NCBI RefSeq assembly: GCF_020075545.1 | Contig: NZ_JAIQZK010000008.1 | Span: forward strand, 62,001-126,000 | DNA from: Nocardioides sp. TRM66260-LWL | GTDB lineage: Bacteria; Actinomycetota; Actinomycetes; Propionibacteriales; Nocardioidaceae | Length of the DNA stretch: 64,000 nucleotides | Reading direction: 5' to 3' | Part shown: piece by piece, positions 44,174 to 52,960 of the stretch | How the letters are laid out: each line of letters opens with the position of its first letter | Position numbering within the stretch: position 1 is the stretch's first letter | The notes under the pieces: generated by a model | Database searches by the model: none | Told to the model about the DNA's origin: nothing | The model's input: the letters and a program-made list of their open reading frames with translations, nothing else | Position numbers and translations under genes: made by a program

Positions 44174-45778
44174 ATGACCTTCGACGTCCACCAGCTCGAC
44201 CAGTTCGTGCTGTGGGGCGCCGCGGTCACCCTCGCCGCCGTCCTCGCCGTGCGCGTCACCGCGCGCGCCGGACTCCCGAGCCTCCTGCTCTACCTGCTCA
44301 TGGGCGTCGCGCTGGGGGAGTCGGGGCTCGGCATCCCCTTCGAGGACGCCGAGCTGGCCCATGCCCTGGGCTTCGCCGCGCTGGTGCTGATCCTCGCCGA
44401 GGGCGGTCTGACGACGTCCTGGCGCGCCATGCGGCCGTCGGTCCGCCTCGGTGCGTCGCTCGCGACGGTCGGCGTCGCGGTCTCGGTGGCGGTGATGGCG
44501 GTGGCGGGTCACGTCGTGCTGGGGCTGTCGTGGCAGCTCTCGATCCTCCTCGGCGCGGTCTGCTCGCCCACCGACGCCGCCGCCGTGTTCTCGGTGCTGC
44601 GCGTGGTGCCGCTGCCCCGCCGGATCATCGGCGCCCTCGAGGCGGAGTCCGGCCTCAACGACGCCCCGACCGTGGTGCTGGTGACCCTGGTCGCCTCCGG
44701 CGCCGCCCTGGACCAGCCGGCCTGGGCGATCGGCGCCCTCGTCGTCTACGAGCTGCTGGCGGGTCTGGCGCTCGGGCTGCTGCTCGGCGCGGGCGGCGCC
44801 TGGGTGCTGCGGCGCGCGGCGCTGCCGGCCTCGGGGCTCTACCCGATCGCCGTCCTCAGCCTCGCCCTCCTCGCCTACGGCATCGCCGCCGCGCTGCACG
44901 CGAGCGGGTTCGCCGCCGTGTACGTCGCCGCGCTCGTGCTCGGCAACTCCGAGCTGCCGCACCGCGGCGCCACCCGCTCCTTCTCCGAGGGCATCGCCTG
45001 GCTCGCCCAGATCGGGCTCTTCGTCATGCTCGGCCTGCTGCTCTCGCCCGGACGCATCACGCTCGAGGTGGTCGGTCTGGCGCTCGTCGCCGGGCTCGTC
45101 CTCACGCTGGTGGCGCGTCCGCTCTCGGTGCTGGCCAGCGCCGTCGTCCGTCCCATGCGCTGGCCCGATCTCGCCTTCCTCTCCTATGCGGGCCTGCGCG
45201 GCGCGGTGCCGATCGTGCTGATGACGATCCCGCTCGCCGAGGGCGTTCCCGGCTCGGAGCGCCTGTTCGACCTGGTCTTCGTCATGGTCGTCGTCTTCAC
45301 CCTGATCACCGGGCCCACGCTGCCGCTGGTCGCCCGGGTGCTGCGCGTCGCCCGACGCTCCGAGCCCCGCGACCTGGACCTCGAGGCGGCGCCGCTCGAG
45401 CGGATCGCCGCCGACCTGCTGCAGATCACCATCAGCCCGGCGTCCCGCCTGCACGGCGTCGAGGTCGGCGAGCTGCGGCTGCCGCCCGGGGCCTCGGTGT
45501 CCCTGGTCATCCGCGACGGCCAGGCGCTCGTGCCCGAGCACCGCACCGTGCTGCGTCGCGGCGACGACCTGCTGGTCGTGACCGCGCGCAAGGAGCGCGA
45601 GCGCACCGAGCGCCGGCTGCGCGAGGTCAGCCGCCACGGTCGGCTGGCGCGGTGGTCGCGGCCCGAGCGGACGGCCGCGGGCGCCGTCGGCGGGATCGGC
45701 GCTCCGGGGGCCCCGGCCGCGGGACCTCGCAGCGGTCCGCGCCCCGGACGCGGGGCCTGGCCCCGCCGCCGGTCCTAG
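44174..45778 (+). CDS. NhaP2-type potassium/proton antiporter with TrkA_C domain
   Basis: This 534-residue CPA1-family antiporter has about 12 membrane spans (residues about 10-390). They include the conserved core VCSPTDAAAVFSVLR followed by LEAESGLNDAPTVVLV and a late FLSYAGLRGAVPIVL. A cytoplasmic TrkA_C (RCK_C) domain follows at about 400-480 (LLQITISPASRLHGVEVGELRLPPGASV), which senses nucleotides. It expels K+ or Na+ in exchange for protons. A TAGGCT hexamer at 44130-44135 and a GAGAGGTGA Shine-Dalgarno sequence precede the ATG. It diverges from the steroid-type flavoprotein. Confidence 0.9.
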   Translation: MTFDVHQLDQFVLWGAAVTLAAVLAVRVTARAGLPSLLLYLLMGVALGESGLGIPFEDAELAHALGFAALVLILAEGGLTTSWRAMRPSVRLGASLATVGVAVSVAVMAVAGHVVLGLSWQLSILLGAVCSPTDAAAVFSVLRVVPLPRRIIGALEAESGLNDAPTVVLVTLVASGAALDQPAWAIGALVVYELLAGLALGLLLGAGGAWVLRRAALPASGLYPIAVLSLALLAYGIAAALHASGFAAVYVAALVLGNSELPHRGATRSFSEGIAWLAQIGLFVMLGLLLSPGRITLEVVGLALVAGLVLTLVARPLSVLASAVVRPMRWPDLAFLSYAGLRGAVPIVLMTIPLAEGVPGSERLFDLVFVMVVVFTLITGPTLPLVARVLRVARRSEPRDLDLEAAPLERIAADLLQITISPASRLHGVEVGELRLPPGASVSLVIRDGQALVPEHRTVLRRGDDLLVVTARKERERTERRLREVSRHGRLARWSRPERTAAGAVGGIGAPGAPAAGPRSGPRPGRGAWPRRRS

Positions 45779-45794
45779 GCCCGTCCGCCGGACG

Positions 45795-46391
45795 TCAGCC
45801 GTCGCCGCAGACGCGAACGGCCTTGGTCGCCCGCAGCGACGAGCGGGCGGTGCCGAGCTCCCCGTCGAAGCCTGGACCGACGACGACGATCACCCCGGCC
45901 GCCTGGGGCGCGCCGGCCGGCGGGAGCACGGCCTGGGTGGCGTCGGGAAGGGCCGAGAGCACCAGACGCGTCTCGAGCGATTCGGGCTCGGCGCTCCAGA
46001 CCGTCACCGGCGCCTGGCCGTCGCCGGAGTTGCCGGCGCTCCCGCGCTGGAAGCCCTGGGCCACGAGGGCGTCGAGCGCGCTGCCTGCGGAGCCTCCCGG
46101 CGCGCCGGCGTTGAGCACCGAGACGGTGACGTCGCTCGGACGCACGGTCGGACCCGTCGGCCGGCGGACGGTGCGGCAGGCGGGCGTCGCGTCGCCCGAC
46201 CCCGGGCCGGCGGCGTCGCCCGCGGAGCCGCCGGAGCCGCCGGAGCCGCCGAAGGGAGCGGTGAGCGCGGAGACGCCCCACAGGAAGCCCGCGACCGTCA
46301 GCGCGAGCAGGACGAGCAGGATCGTCGCGGTGCGGCCGGTGGGACCCAGGCCGCTCCCGCCCGGGGTCGGGTCGGAGTGCGAGCCGCTCAC
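45795..46391 (-). CDS. LytR_C-domain membrane protein
   Basis: This 198-residue protein has one membrane helix (about 22-45: ATILLVLLALTVAGFLWGVSAL), a Gly/Ser-rich linker and an extracytoplasmic LytR_C domain (about 85-198, SDVTVSVLNAGAPGGSAGSALDALVAQGF). This domain is usually the C-terminal part of wall-teichoic/arabinogalactan ligases or a stand-alone envelope protein, as here. Its ATG overlaps the stop of the upstream 'VapB-family' gene by four bases, an arrangement I know from many actinobacteria. The GGS linker comes from a 9-base tandem repeat. It probably acts at the cell envelope, with no defined activity. Confidence 0.82.
   Translation of the reverse strand: MSGSHSDPTPGGSGLGPTGRTATILLVLLALTVAGFLWGVSALTAPFGGSGGSGGSAGDAAGPGSGDATPACRTVRRPTGPTVRPSDVTVSVLNAGAPGGSAGSALDALVAQGFQRGSAGNSGDGQAPVTVWSAEPESLETRLVLSALPDATQAVLPPAGAPQAAGVIVVVGPGFDGELGTARSSLRATKAVRVCGDG
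46224..46250. repeat. three tandem copies of GGAGCCGCC inside the LytR_C gene
   Basis: The 9-base unit codes for the Gly-Gly-Ser linker between the membrane helix and the LytR_C domain. Length variation is likely between strains. Confidence 0.75.
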
Positions 46392-46690
46392 GAGGCGTCC
46401 TCGAGGACGCGCACGCGCGCGTGGAGCACCGTGCGTTGCTGCAGGGCTGCTCGGAGCGCGCGGTGCAGTCCGTCCTCCAGGTAGAGCTCGCCGCGCCAGG
46501 CGACGACGTGGGCGAAGAGATCGCCGTAGAAGGTCGACTCGGAGTCGAGGAGGGCAGCCAGCTGCAGGGTGTCCTTGGTGGTGATCAGCTGGTCGAGGCG
46601 CACCTGCCGGGGCGGGAGGGCCGCCCAGTCCCGCGGCGCCATGCCGTGGTCCGGGTAGGGGCGACCCTCCCCGACGCCCTTGAAGATCAC
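46388..46690 (-). CDS. conserved small protein (annotated as VapB-family antitoxin in related genomes)
   Basis: This 100-residue protein starts MIFKGVGEGRPYPDHGMAPRDWAALPPRQVRLDQLITTKDTLQL and ends DGLHRALRAALQQRTVLHARVRVLE. The family is widespread in actinobacteria and often carries an automatic 'type II TA VapB' label, but there is no VapC or other toxin gene beside it. The constant neighbour is the LytR_C gene, with an ATGA overlap here. Function is unknown. The GTG at 46690 has a near-consensus TATAGT -10 six bases upstream, so this is a leaderless operon. Confidence 0.82.
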   Translation of the reverse strand: MIFKGVGEGRPYPDHGMAPRDWAALPPRQVRLDQLITTKDTLQLAALLDSESTFYGDLFAHVVAWRGELYLEDGLHRALRAALQQRTVLHARVRVLEDAS

Positions 46691-46696
46691 GACCGG

Positions 46697-46702
46697 ACTA
46701 TA
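46697..46702 (-). promoter_or_regulatory. -10 hexamer of a leaderless promoter (VapB-like/LytR_C operon)
   Basis: TATAGT on the minus strand ends six bases before the GTG at 46690; it is the best -10 match among the leaderless promoters here. Confidence 0.6.
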
Positions 46703-46778
46703 ACGACGCGATCGCCCGGGGCGCCGTGCTCGTGCACAGGTCGCCGCGGGTCCCGCGTCGGGCCGGGGTCGCGGTCGG

Positions 46779-46952
46779 TCAGGCCGTCCAGCGCAGCGAG
46801 TCGTCGATGAGGTCGGCGAAGCCGTTGATGCCGCGCAGGTCCTCGCGGTCGGCCATCAGGCGGGCGAGCGCCTGGGAGTGACGGGTCCTCAGGTCGGTGG
46901 GCGGCGTGGGCAGGGTGGCGTGGTCGCGCGTGGCGCTGGTGGGGTTCTCCAT
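46779..46952 (-). CDS. 57-residue hypothetical protein
   Basis: This short gene has a good ribosome-binding site (CGGAGG, six bases before the ATG at 46952). The product starts MENPTSATRDHATLPTPP and has a charged helical middle (RTRHSQALARLMADREDL) and the tail GFADLIDDSLRWTA. It has no membrane segment. It lies between the VapB-like gene and the divergent SnoaL-like gene and is in its own frame, not that of the longer overlapping frame. Function is unknown; the middle helix and C-terminal WTA could mediate binding to a partner. Confidence 0.55.
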   Translation of the reverse strand: MENPTSATRDHATLPTPPTDLRTRHSQALARLMADREDLRGINGFADLIDDSLRWTA

Positions 46953-47065
46953 CGGTGCCTCCGGGTGCGTGGGTGGTCGGTGAACTCATCGTGGGCCGCC
47001 CGCATGGCGGGGCGGTTGAGAGCCGGTTACAGGCGGTTTTCGTCGTGTGTGACGGCGAGCACGCG

Positions 47066-47071
47066 TAGGTT
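47066..47071 (+). promoter_or_regulatory. -10 hexamer of a leaderless promoter (SnoaL-like gene)
   Basis: TAGGTT ends six bases before the GTG at 47078. Confidence 0.45.
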
Positions 47072-47077
47072 GCGGCT

Positions 47078-47560
47078 GTGACCCAGACCACCTCCCCCCG
47101 GATCGACCTCCAGGACGATCGCGACGCGATCGCCCGGCTCAAGTACCGCTACCTGCGGACCCTCGACACCAAGCAGTGGGACGCCTTCGAGGAGTGCTTC
47201 CTCCCCGAGGCGACCGGCGACTACAACGGCCTGACCTTCGCCAGCCGCGACGAGCTCGTCGGCTACATGCGCGCCCAGCTCGGCGAGGGCCTGATCACGC
47301 TGCACCAGGCCCACCACCCCGAGATCGAGGTGGACGGCGACACCGCCATCGGGCACTGGTACCTACAGGACAAGGTGATCGTCGAGGCCTTCCGCTTCAT
47401 GCTCGAGGGCGCCGCGCTCTACGAGGACCGCTACGTGCGCACGCCCGACGGCTGGCGCATCGCGCACACCGGGTACCGGCGCACCTACGAGGCCACGATG
47501 AGCCTCGACGACCTGCCGAGCTTCAAGGTGAGCGCCCCGGGGACGCACACCCACGTCTGA
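47078..47560 (+). CDS. SnoaL-like / NTF2-fold protein
   Basis: This 160-residue protein of the SnoaL_4 type is a cone-shaped alpha+beta barrel. DRDAIARLKYRYLRTLDTKQWDAFEECFLPEATGDYNG is the N-terminal helical part, followed by GLITLHQAHHPEIEVDGDTAIGHWYLQDKVIV and EDRYVRTPDGWRIAHTGYRRTYE. Family members are small dehydratases, cyclases or isomerases acting on hydrophobic substrates, including steroids. The pocket His residues (HQAHHPEI) fit a catalytic role, but no reaction can be assigned. It is transcribed without a leader and overlaps the eccC-like stop by 38 bases (convergent). Confidence 0.82.
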   Translation: MTQTTSPRIDLQDDRDAIARLKYRYLRTLDTKQWDAFEECFLPEATGDYNGLTFASRDELVGYMRAQLGEGLITLHQAHHPEIEVDGDTAIGHWYLQDKVIVEAFRFMLEGAALYEDRYVRTPDGWRIAHTGYRRTYEATMSLDDLPSFKVSAPGTHTHV

Positions 47561-50500
47561 GGTCGTCGCCGGCCCCGTCGACGTCGGTGCCCGGGCCCGT
47601 CCCGATCGTCACCGCGGGGTGGGCCGGTCGGTGCAGGCGTCCCTCGGGTCCGAGGGCCCCGAGGGGCCCGAGGTCGAGCGTCCACCAGCCGGGGGCGGGT
47701 CGCGTGCGGTCCGCCCCTCCCCCCACGACGAGGGTGGCCCACGCCGCGGCACCGGGTGATCGGAGTCGGAGCAGGGAGCGCAGCAGGGCGGGCGTCGGCT
47801 CGTCGGCCAGCACCAGCAGCCTCGGGTGCGCCGGCGGCCCCCCGCCGTCCTCGGGACCGATCGGTCGGGTCTCGAGGTGGCGGACGATCTCGGCGATCCG
47901 TGCCTCGGCGGCCGCGGGATCCTGCTCGTCCGCGTCGAGCCAGGGGACGCACAGCTCCGGCGGCGCTGGGCCGGCCGCCGCGCCGCCGACCCGCAGCATC
48001 CGCCAGGCGGTACCGCGATCGACGGCGCGTCGAACCAGCAGATCGAGGCAGTCCGCGCGGGCGGAGCGAGCTCCCCGGACCAGCAGGGGGGCCAGGAGCC
48101 GCACCAGCTGCGGTCCCGCAGGGGTGGCGGCGACGCCGAGGAGGAGGGCCGCGCCTTGGAGGTCGGCCCGGGCGGCCACGCGCTGCCGGCCGGGGGCGAC
48201 CGCCGAGCGGCTCGGCGTCGGCGTCTCCAGGTGATCGGGCCAGGCGTCCCGCACGCTCCGGGCCATCCGCGCCTCGTCGGCGGTCGATCCCGGGCAGGCG
48301 AGCAGCACGTCGTGACCCTCGACGTCGAGTCCGCGGCCCGGCCGGTCGCGGGGGACGTCCCCCGCGCGGCGTCGATCGACGCCGGACTCGCCCGGATCGC
48401 CCAGCCGCAGCTCGGCGAGGAGCCGCAGGCGGTCGCGGACGGCCGGGCGCAGGTCCGACCAGCGGGCGGCGCCGACCGCGCAGCGCAGGCCGCGCGCCGG
48501 ATCGGCCGTCGGCAGGCCGCGCAGGACCTCGGCGACCGGCGGGGCGAGCGCGTCGAGGCGGCCCCAGCCGTCGACCACGACGAGCAGGTCCGGCCGATCG
48601 TCCGCGCCGTCGCCGGCGCGGGCGCGCATCTCCTCCCGGAGTCGGGCGGCGAGCTCGTCGAGCGCCTCCGGCTCGTCGGCCCGTGCGCGCAGGGTCACGT
48701 GCGGGAGGTCCCGGAGCGGATCGAGCCCGCGCCCTGCCAGGTCGACGAGCACCACCTGCAGCGATCGGGGTGCGCGGTGCAGCACGTGCGCCCAGGCGAT
48801 CGAGCGCAGAGCGGTGCTGACGCCGGAGCCCGCGCCGCCGACGACCAGCAGGTGACGTCCCCGGTCGAGATCGATCTCGAGTCGCTCGAGCCGCCGGCCG
48901 CGCGGGCGTTCGCGGACTCCCACGGCGACGATCCCGGTGGGGGCGGTGTCGGTGTCGGGGCCGTCGGGCCGCTCGGTCGGGGCGTCCGGGTCGAGCAGGT
49001 CGAGCAGCGGGAGGGGCCCGATGAGCTCGGCCGTCCAGATCGGCGCGCTCCGCCGTGGATGAGAGCCAGCCGTCGACCGCAGCCTCTGCTCCCAGGCGAC
49101 GAGGTGGCCGGCGTCGGACGGGGCGGCCCCGAGCGGGCGACTCCGCACGGTGCGGGTGGGCGCCGGCCGGGGGCGGGTCAGGTCGAGGCTGCGGAACGGG
49201 CGGACGACCCCGTCCGCCCGCAGCAGTCCGTGGCCGGGGGCCCGCGGCAGCCGCGCGGCGTCGGGGAGGCCGAGCACGGCGCGCGACTCGGTCTCGGAGA
49301 AGGTGCGCAGGGCGATGCGGTACGAGAGGTGGGCCTCGAGACCGTGGAGGCGGCCCTCCTCCCAGCGCTGGGTCGAGACGAGCAGGTGGATGCCGAGCGA
49401 CCGTCCGACCCGACCGAGCGCGGTCAGCACGTCCAGCAGGTCGGGACGGGCGACCAGGAGCTCTCCGAGCTCGTCGACGACGAGCAGCAGGCGGGGCGGC
49501 GGGGGGCCGTGCACGAGCGTCGTCTCTGGCGTCCACGCCCCGAGGGACGGGAGGCGGCCGGCGTCGCTGAGCCGCTGCTGCCGCTCCGCGACCTCGGTGG
49601 TCAACGCCGAGGCCAGGCGATCGACGAGGGCGAGGTCGCCGGCCAGGTTGGTCGCCAGCCCGGCCACGTGGGGCAGGCCTACGAGATCGGCGAAGGCGGC
49701 GCCCCCCTTGAAGTCGATCAGCCCGAGCGCGAGGCGCTCGGGCGGATGGGACGCCGCCAGGTCGAGCACGAGGCTCCGCAGGAGCGCGGACTTGCCGGAT
49801 CCGGTGGCGCCGACCAGGAGCCCGTGCGGTCCCTGACCGCCGTCGGCCGCCTCCCGCAGGTCCAGCGTCACCGGGGATCCGGCCGGGTCGAGGCCGAGCA
49901 TCACCTCCAGCCGCGGCAGGCCCTGCGCCCGACGGTCTCGGTGGCCGACCCCGCCCACCCGTGCCAGGCCCCGAGCCGCCCGCTCCGCGGCGGCGCGATC
50001 GAGGAACGGCTCGTCCACCTGCGACGCAGGGCCGGTCGGATCGACCCGGAGGACGGTCGTCGACGGCCCCGCGGCACGCAGGACCTCTGCGGGGTCGTCG
50101 CCCGCCTCGACCACCAGCAGCAGGTGGACGTCGCGGGGGAGCGCCGCAGCGGCCTCGGACGCCTCGGGGGAGGCCGCACGGGCATGGGGCAGCCACGCCG
50201 TCCAGCGCCACGCCTCGCGCGCGGCCTCGTCCCCGGCCAGCACCGCGATGCGGAGCCGGTCGGGCGGATGGCGACGGGCCGCGTCGACGACGATCGCCCG
50301 CGCTCGGCCGCGAGCACCTGCACCGCTCGTGACCAGGCGCTCGGTGGTGCGGAGGTCCGCCAGCCGCGGCAGGCGGCGCCCCGGCAGCCGCAGCGCTCGC
50401 TCCAGGGCGTGCAGGCAGCCGGGGTCGACGTCGGGCGGCACCGCGGGTCGGGCCGGGTGCTCGTCCTCGAGCCCGGTGCCGACCACGACCGGCAGGGACT

Positions 50501-50855
50501 CGTCCGCCATCGCGGGCTCGCAGCCAGCTCCGCTGTCACGTGCGGTGCGCCACTGCTCGAGCGCGGCCCGGTAGTCGCCGCGCAGCCGCTCGAGCCGGCG
50601 CCGCCGCGCGGCACGGGATCGCCCGAGCTGCGCACCCACGAGGACGGCGGCCGTCAGGAGCGTGACCCCGAGGAGCGGCAGCATGCGACCGCCCCGACCC
50701 GCGACCAGGGCGAGCGAGCCGGTGCCGGCGAGGAGGGGGAGCGCGCCCATCAGCGCGAGCGCCGGCCCGTCGCGCTCGGGGGCGCTCGGGGGAGCCGGCG
50801 GCGACGGGTCGGACGCCCGGGCGTCGGGGCGGGCGGCGCTGATGGCTGGTGGCAT
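47523..50855 (-). CDS. eccC: EccC-type FtsK/SpoIIIE ATPase of a type VII secretion locus
   Basis: This 1,110-residue protein is shorter than usual EccC (about 1,300). Two membrane helices lie at about 32-76, followed by a cytoplasmic stretch. ATPase domain 1 has Walker A GATGSGKS (349-356) and Walker B RLLLVVDE (455-462). Domain 2 has a P-loop GGAGSGVS (673-680) in which the lysine is replaced by Val, while Walker B-like PDLLVVVDGW (755-764) remains. The last 280 residues show no clear third P-loop. EccC recruits WXG100 substrates and powers export. It is divergent from two WXG100 genes. The ATG at 50855 is preceded by GGAG at six bases. Confidence 0.87.
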   Translation of the reverse strand: MPPAISAARPDARASDPSPPAPPSAPERDGPALALMGALPLLAGTGSLALVAGRGGRMLPLLGVTLLTAAVLVGAQLGRSRAARRRRLERLRGDYRAALEQWRTARDSGAGCEPAMADESLPVVVGTGLEDEHPARPAVPPDVDPGCLHALERALRLPGRRLPRLADLRTTERLVTSGAGARGRARAIVVDAARRHPPDRLRIAVLAGDEAAREAWRWTAWLPHARAASPEASEAAAALPRDVHLLLVVEAGDDPAEVLRAAGPSTTVLRVDPTGPASQVDEPFLDRAAAERAARGLARVGGVGHRDRRAQGLPRLEVMLGLDPAGSPVTLDLREAADGGQGPHGLLVGATGSGKSALLRSLVLDLAASHPPERLALGLIDFKGGAAFADLVGLPHVAGLATNLAGDLALVDRLASALTTEVAERQQRLSDAGRLPSLGAWTPETTLVHGPPPPRLLLVVDELGELLVARPDLLDVLTALGRVGRSLGIHLLVSTQRWEEGRLHGLEAHLSYRIALRTFSETESRAVLGLPDAARLPRAPGHGLLRADGVVRPFRSLDLTRPRPAPTRTVRSRPLGAAPSDAGHLVAWEQRLRSTAGSHPRRSAPIWTAELIGPLPLLDLLDPDAPTERPDGPDTDTAPTGIVAVGVRERPRGRRLERLEIDLDRGRHLLVVGGAGSGVSTALRSIAWAHVLHRAPRSLQVVLVDLAGRGLDPLRDLPHVTLRARADEPEALDELAARLREEMRARAGDGADDRPDLLVVVDGWGRLDALAPPVAEVLRGLPTADPARGLRCAVGAARWSDLRPAVRDRLRLLAELRLGDPGESGVDRRRAGDVPRDRPGRGLDVEGHDVLLACPGSTADEARMARSVRDAWPDHLETPTPSRSAVAPGRQRVAARADLQGAALLLGVAATPAGPQLVRLLAPLLVRGARSARADCLDLLVRRAVDRGTAWRMLRVGGAAAGPAPPELCVPWLDADEQDPAAAEARIAEIVRHLETRPIGPEDGGGPPAHPRLLVLADEPTPALLRSLLRLRSPGAAAWATLVVGGGADRTRPAPGWWTLDLGPLGALGPEGRLHRPAHPAVTIGTGPGTDVDGAGDDLRRGCASPGRSP

Positions 50856-51071
50856 GGGCATCTCCGGGGAGCAGGGACCCCCACGCTCGCCCTGCCCCGC
50901 GGCCCGACGCCACCGGGCCCCGCGATCTGGGGATCGCCCCGTTCCGACCTCGCCTGTGAGCGACAGGTGGCGATCTGCGGCGGCCCTGGGGACGACGGGA
51001 TGCGCCGGTGTCGTCGAACGACGAGCGTGAGCGGCCCGGAGCGCATCGCCCGGCCCGTCGAGGAGGTCCCC

Positions 51072-51410
51072 ATGTCCCATCCCGTCCCGTCCCTGCCGTC
51101 CGGCGGCGATCTCGTCGTCGGCGAGCACGCCCTCTCGCGGGCGGCCACGCTCGTGACCGCCGCCCACCACGACCTGGTCGCGATCGGCCGGGGCCTGGAG
51201 GCCGACGTCGAGACGCTGCGGTCGCACTGGTCCGGCGCCGGCGCGACCGCCTTCCAGGCGCTCGCCCGGGCGTGGAGCGAACGTCACGCCCGGGTCGTGG
51301 CCGCCCTCGACGGGCTCGAGGCGGGTCTGCGCTCGACCGAGCAGCAGGTCACCGAGGCCGATCAGCAGCAGGCCGCGTCGCTGGCGGCGCTCCACAGCGC
51401 GCTCGGCTGA
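51072..51410 (+). CDS. WXG100-family protein (Esx-like) 1
   Basis: This 112-residue helical hairpin has the WxG-type turn LRSHWSGAGATAFQALARAW in the middle. Helix 1 covers about 15-50 and helix 2 about 62-105. WXG100 proteins are secreted as dimers by type VII systems. GAGGAGGT lies five bases before the ATG at 51072, one of the strongest ribosome sites in the window, fitting an abundant protein. The C-terminus (QQQAASLAALHSALG) lacks an obvious YxxxD/E export motif, so it is probably carried by its partner at 51458. Confidence 0.87.
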   Translation: MSHPVPSLPSGGDLVVGEHALSRAATLVTAAHHDLVAIGRGLEADVETLRSHWSGAGATAFQALARAWSERHARVVAALDGLEAGLRSTEQQVTEADQQQAASLAALHSALG

Positions 51411-51457
51411 CCCCCGATCCATCCGCCACCCACCGTCCCACCGCTGAGGAGAGAACC

Positions 51458-51751
51458 ATGACCATCGACGGCATCCACGTCCGTCACGCCGGCGTCGCGG
51501 CCGGCGCCGCCGACCTCGCCCGCACCGTCCGTCGGCTCGAGGAGCGCCTGCAGCGACTCGAGGCGGACCTCGCGCCGCTGCGCGCCGGGTGGGACGGCGA
51601 GGCCCGGTCCGCCTACGACGCCGCGAAGGCCGCGTGGGATCGCGCGATGGACGACCTGCGCGCCCTCCTGGCCGCGACGGGGTCCGCCGTCGCGACCGCC
51701 GACGCCGAGTACGCGGCGGCCGATCGGCGCGGCGCGGGCCTGTTCGGCTGA
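51458..51751 (+). CDS. WXG100-family protein (Esx-like) 2, with YxxxD export signal
   Basis: This 97-residue protein has two helices around a WDG turn (LRAGWDGEARSAYDAAKAAWDRAM). The tail AEYAAADRRGAGLFG contains the YxxxD general export signal of type VII substrates. It should pair with the protein at 51072 as a heterodimer. GAGGAGAG lies about five bases before the ATG at 51458. EccD follows 13 bases after the stop, making one transcription unit. Confidence 0.88.
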   Translation: MTIDGIHVRHAGVAAGAADLARTVRRLEERLQRLEADLAPLRAGWDGEARSAYDAAKAAWDRAMDDLRALLAATGSAVATADAEYAAADRRGAGLFG

Positions 51752-51763
51752 GATCGGGACGCC

Positions 51764-52960
51764 GTGAGCGCGCTGGCGGGTCTGTGGGAGGAGTCGCGGT
51801 CCCGCGTCCTGCCCGTGTCGATCGTGGCCGGAGCGGTCCGGGCCGATCTCGAGTTGGATGCCGAGCTGCCGGTCGGCGAGCTGCTGGTCGAGCTCCTCGA
51901 GCGACTCGACTGCGCCGTGCCTATCGAGGACGCCCGCCTGCTCCCGGCGATCGGCGGCGCGCTCCGCGAGGACGCCGGCCTGCGCGACCAGGGCGTGCTG
52001 CCGGGGGCGGTGCTCAGCCTGGTCGGCAGCGCCGAGGCGAGTCCGCGGCTGCGGCGACCGCTGGACCCGGTCGCGTCGATCGGGCTGGTCGTCGACCGGC
52101 TCGAGCCCCCCTGGTCGGCGAGGGCGACGCGCTCGGCGCTCCTGGCGACCGCGGTGCTGGCCGCCACCGCCGCGCTCGCCGCGACGTACGCCGCCCGCGC
52201 GACGGCGGACGTCGATGCCGCAGCAGGCGTGGCCCTCGCCGGACTCGGCGCGGGCGGCCTGGTCGCGCTGCTCCTCGGCCGACGGCTCCCGGGTGGAGCC
52301 GGGCGGATCGACGGACCGGTCACGCGGGGCGTCGCCGGAGGGCTGCTCGTCGCCGGCGTCGCGGTCGCGCTCGGCCACGCGCTCGGCGCGATCCGGAGCG
52401 CACCACCCGCCACGACCGCGGCCGTGCTGGTCGGGCTGGCGCTGGCCTGCGGACTCGGCGAGACGGGTCTGGGCGCGCGCCTCGTCCGACTGCTCGACGC
52501 CGATCCGACCGTCGACCCGACGGCGGCCGTCGAGGGGATGCGGGGCCTGCTGGCGTCGGCGGCGACGGCCCAGGCCGCCGTCGTGGTCGTCTCGGCGCCG
52601 CCGATCGTCGTCGGCGGCGGTGGTCCGGGTCTCCTCCTGGCCGGGTGCGCCGCCGTCGTGCTGTGCGGGCGGGCGGCGAGCGGCGGGGGCCGCTCGCTCG
52701 AGGCGATCCGGGCGTCCTCGTCCCTGCTGGTCGCCGTCGCGGCGACGACCTCCTGGGCGGCATCACGGCCGGCTGGCTCGCTGGCGTCCACGCTCGGCGT
52801 CCTCGCGCTGGGCACTGGCCTCCTGGCGGCGGGCGATCCGCTCGGCGCCCGGCGCCGGATCCGGCGCGCGGGGCTCGTGGCCACCGTCGCGATCGCGCCC
52901 CTCGTGGTCCTGACGGTCGTGACGGTCCTGACCTCCCCGACCGGCGCGGGCCCGCGGTGA
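51764..52960 (+). CDS. eccD: EccD-like type VII secretion membrane channel protein
   Basis: This 398-residue protein has an N-terminal ubiquitin-like (YukD) domain of about 85 residues, starting LPVSIVAGAVRADLELDAELPVGELLVELL. About nine membrane helices follow from residue 120 to the end, against the usual 11. The order ubiquitin-like domain then helices is specific to EccD. It forms the membrane pore complex with EccB/C/E, none of which except EccC is visible here. The GTG at 51764 lies 13 bases after the second WXG100 gene. Its stop overlaps the start of a truncated reading frame (GTGA). Confidence 0.82.
   Translation: MSALAGLWEESRSRVLPVSIVAGAVRADLELDAELPVGELLVELLERLDCAVPIEDARLLPAIGGALREDAGLRDQGVLPGAVLSLVGSAEASPRLRRPLDPVASIGLVVDRLEPPWSARATRSALLATAVLAATAALAATYAARATADVDAAAGVALAGLGAGGLVALLLGRRLPGGAGRIDGPVTRGVAGGLLVAGVAVALGHALGAIRSAPPATTAAVLVGLALACGLGETGLGARLVRLLDADPTVDPTAAVEGMRGLLASAATAQAAVVVVSAPPIVVGGGGPGLLLAGCAAVVLCGRAASGGGRSLEAIRASSSLLVAVAATTSWAASRPAGSLASTLGVLALGTGLLAAGDPLGARRRIRRAGLVATVAIAPLVVLTVVTVLTSPTGAGPR

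Noticed and set aside
46388..46690. Type II toxin-antitoxin module
   Set aside because: No toxin gene on either side; the neighbour is a LytR_C envelope protein.
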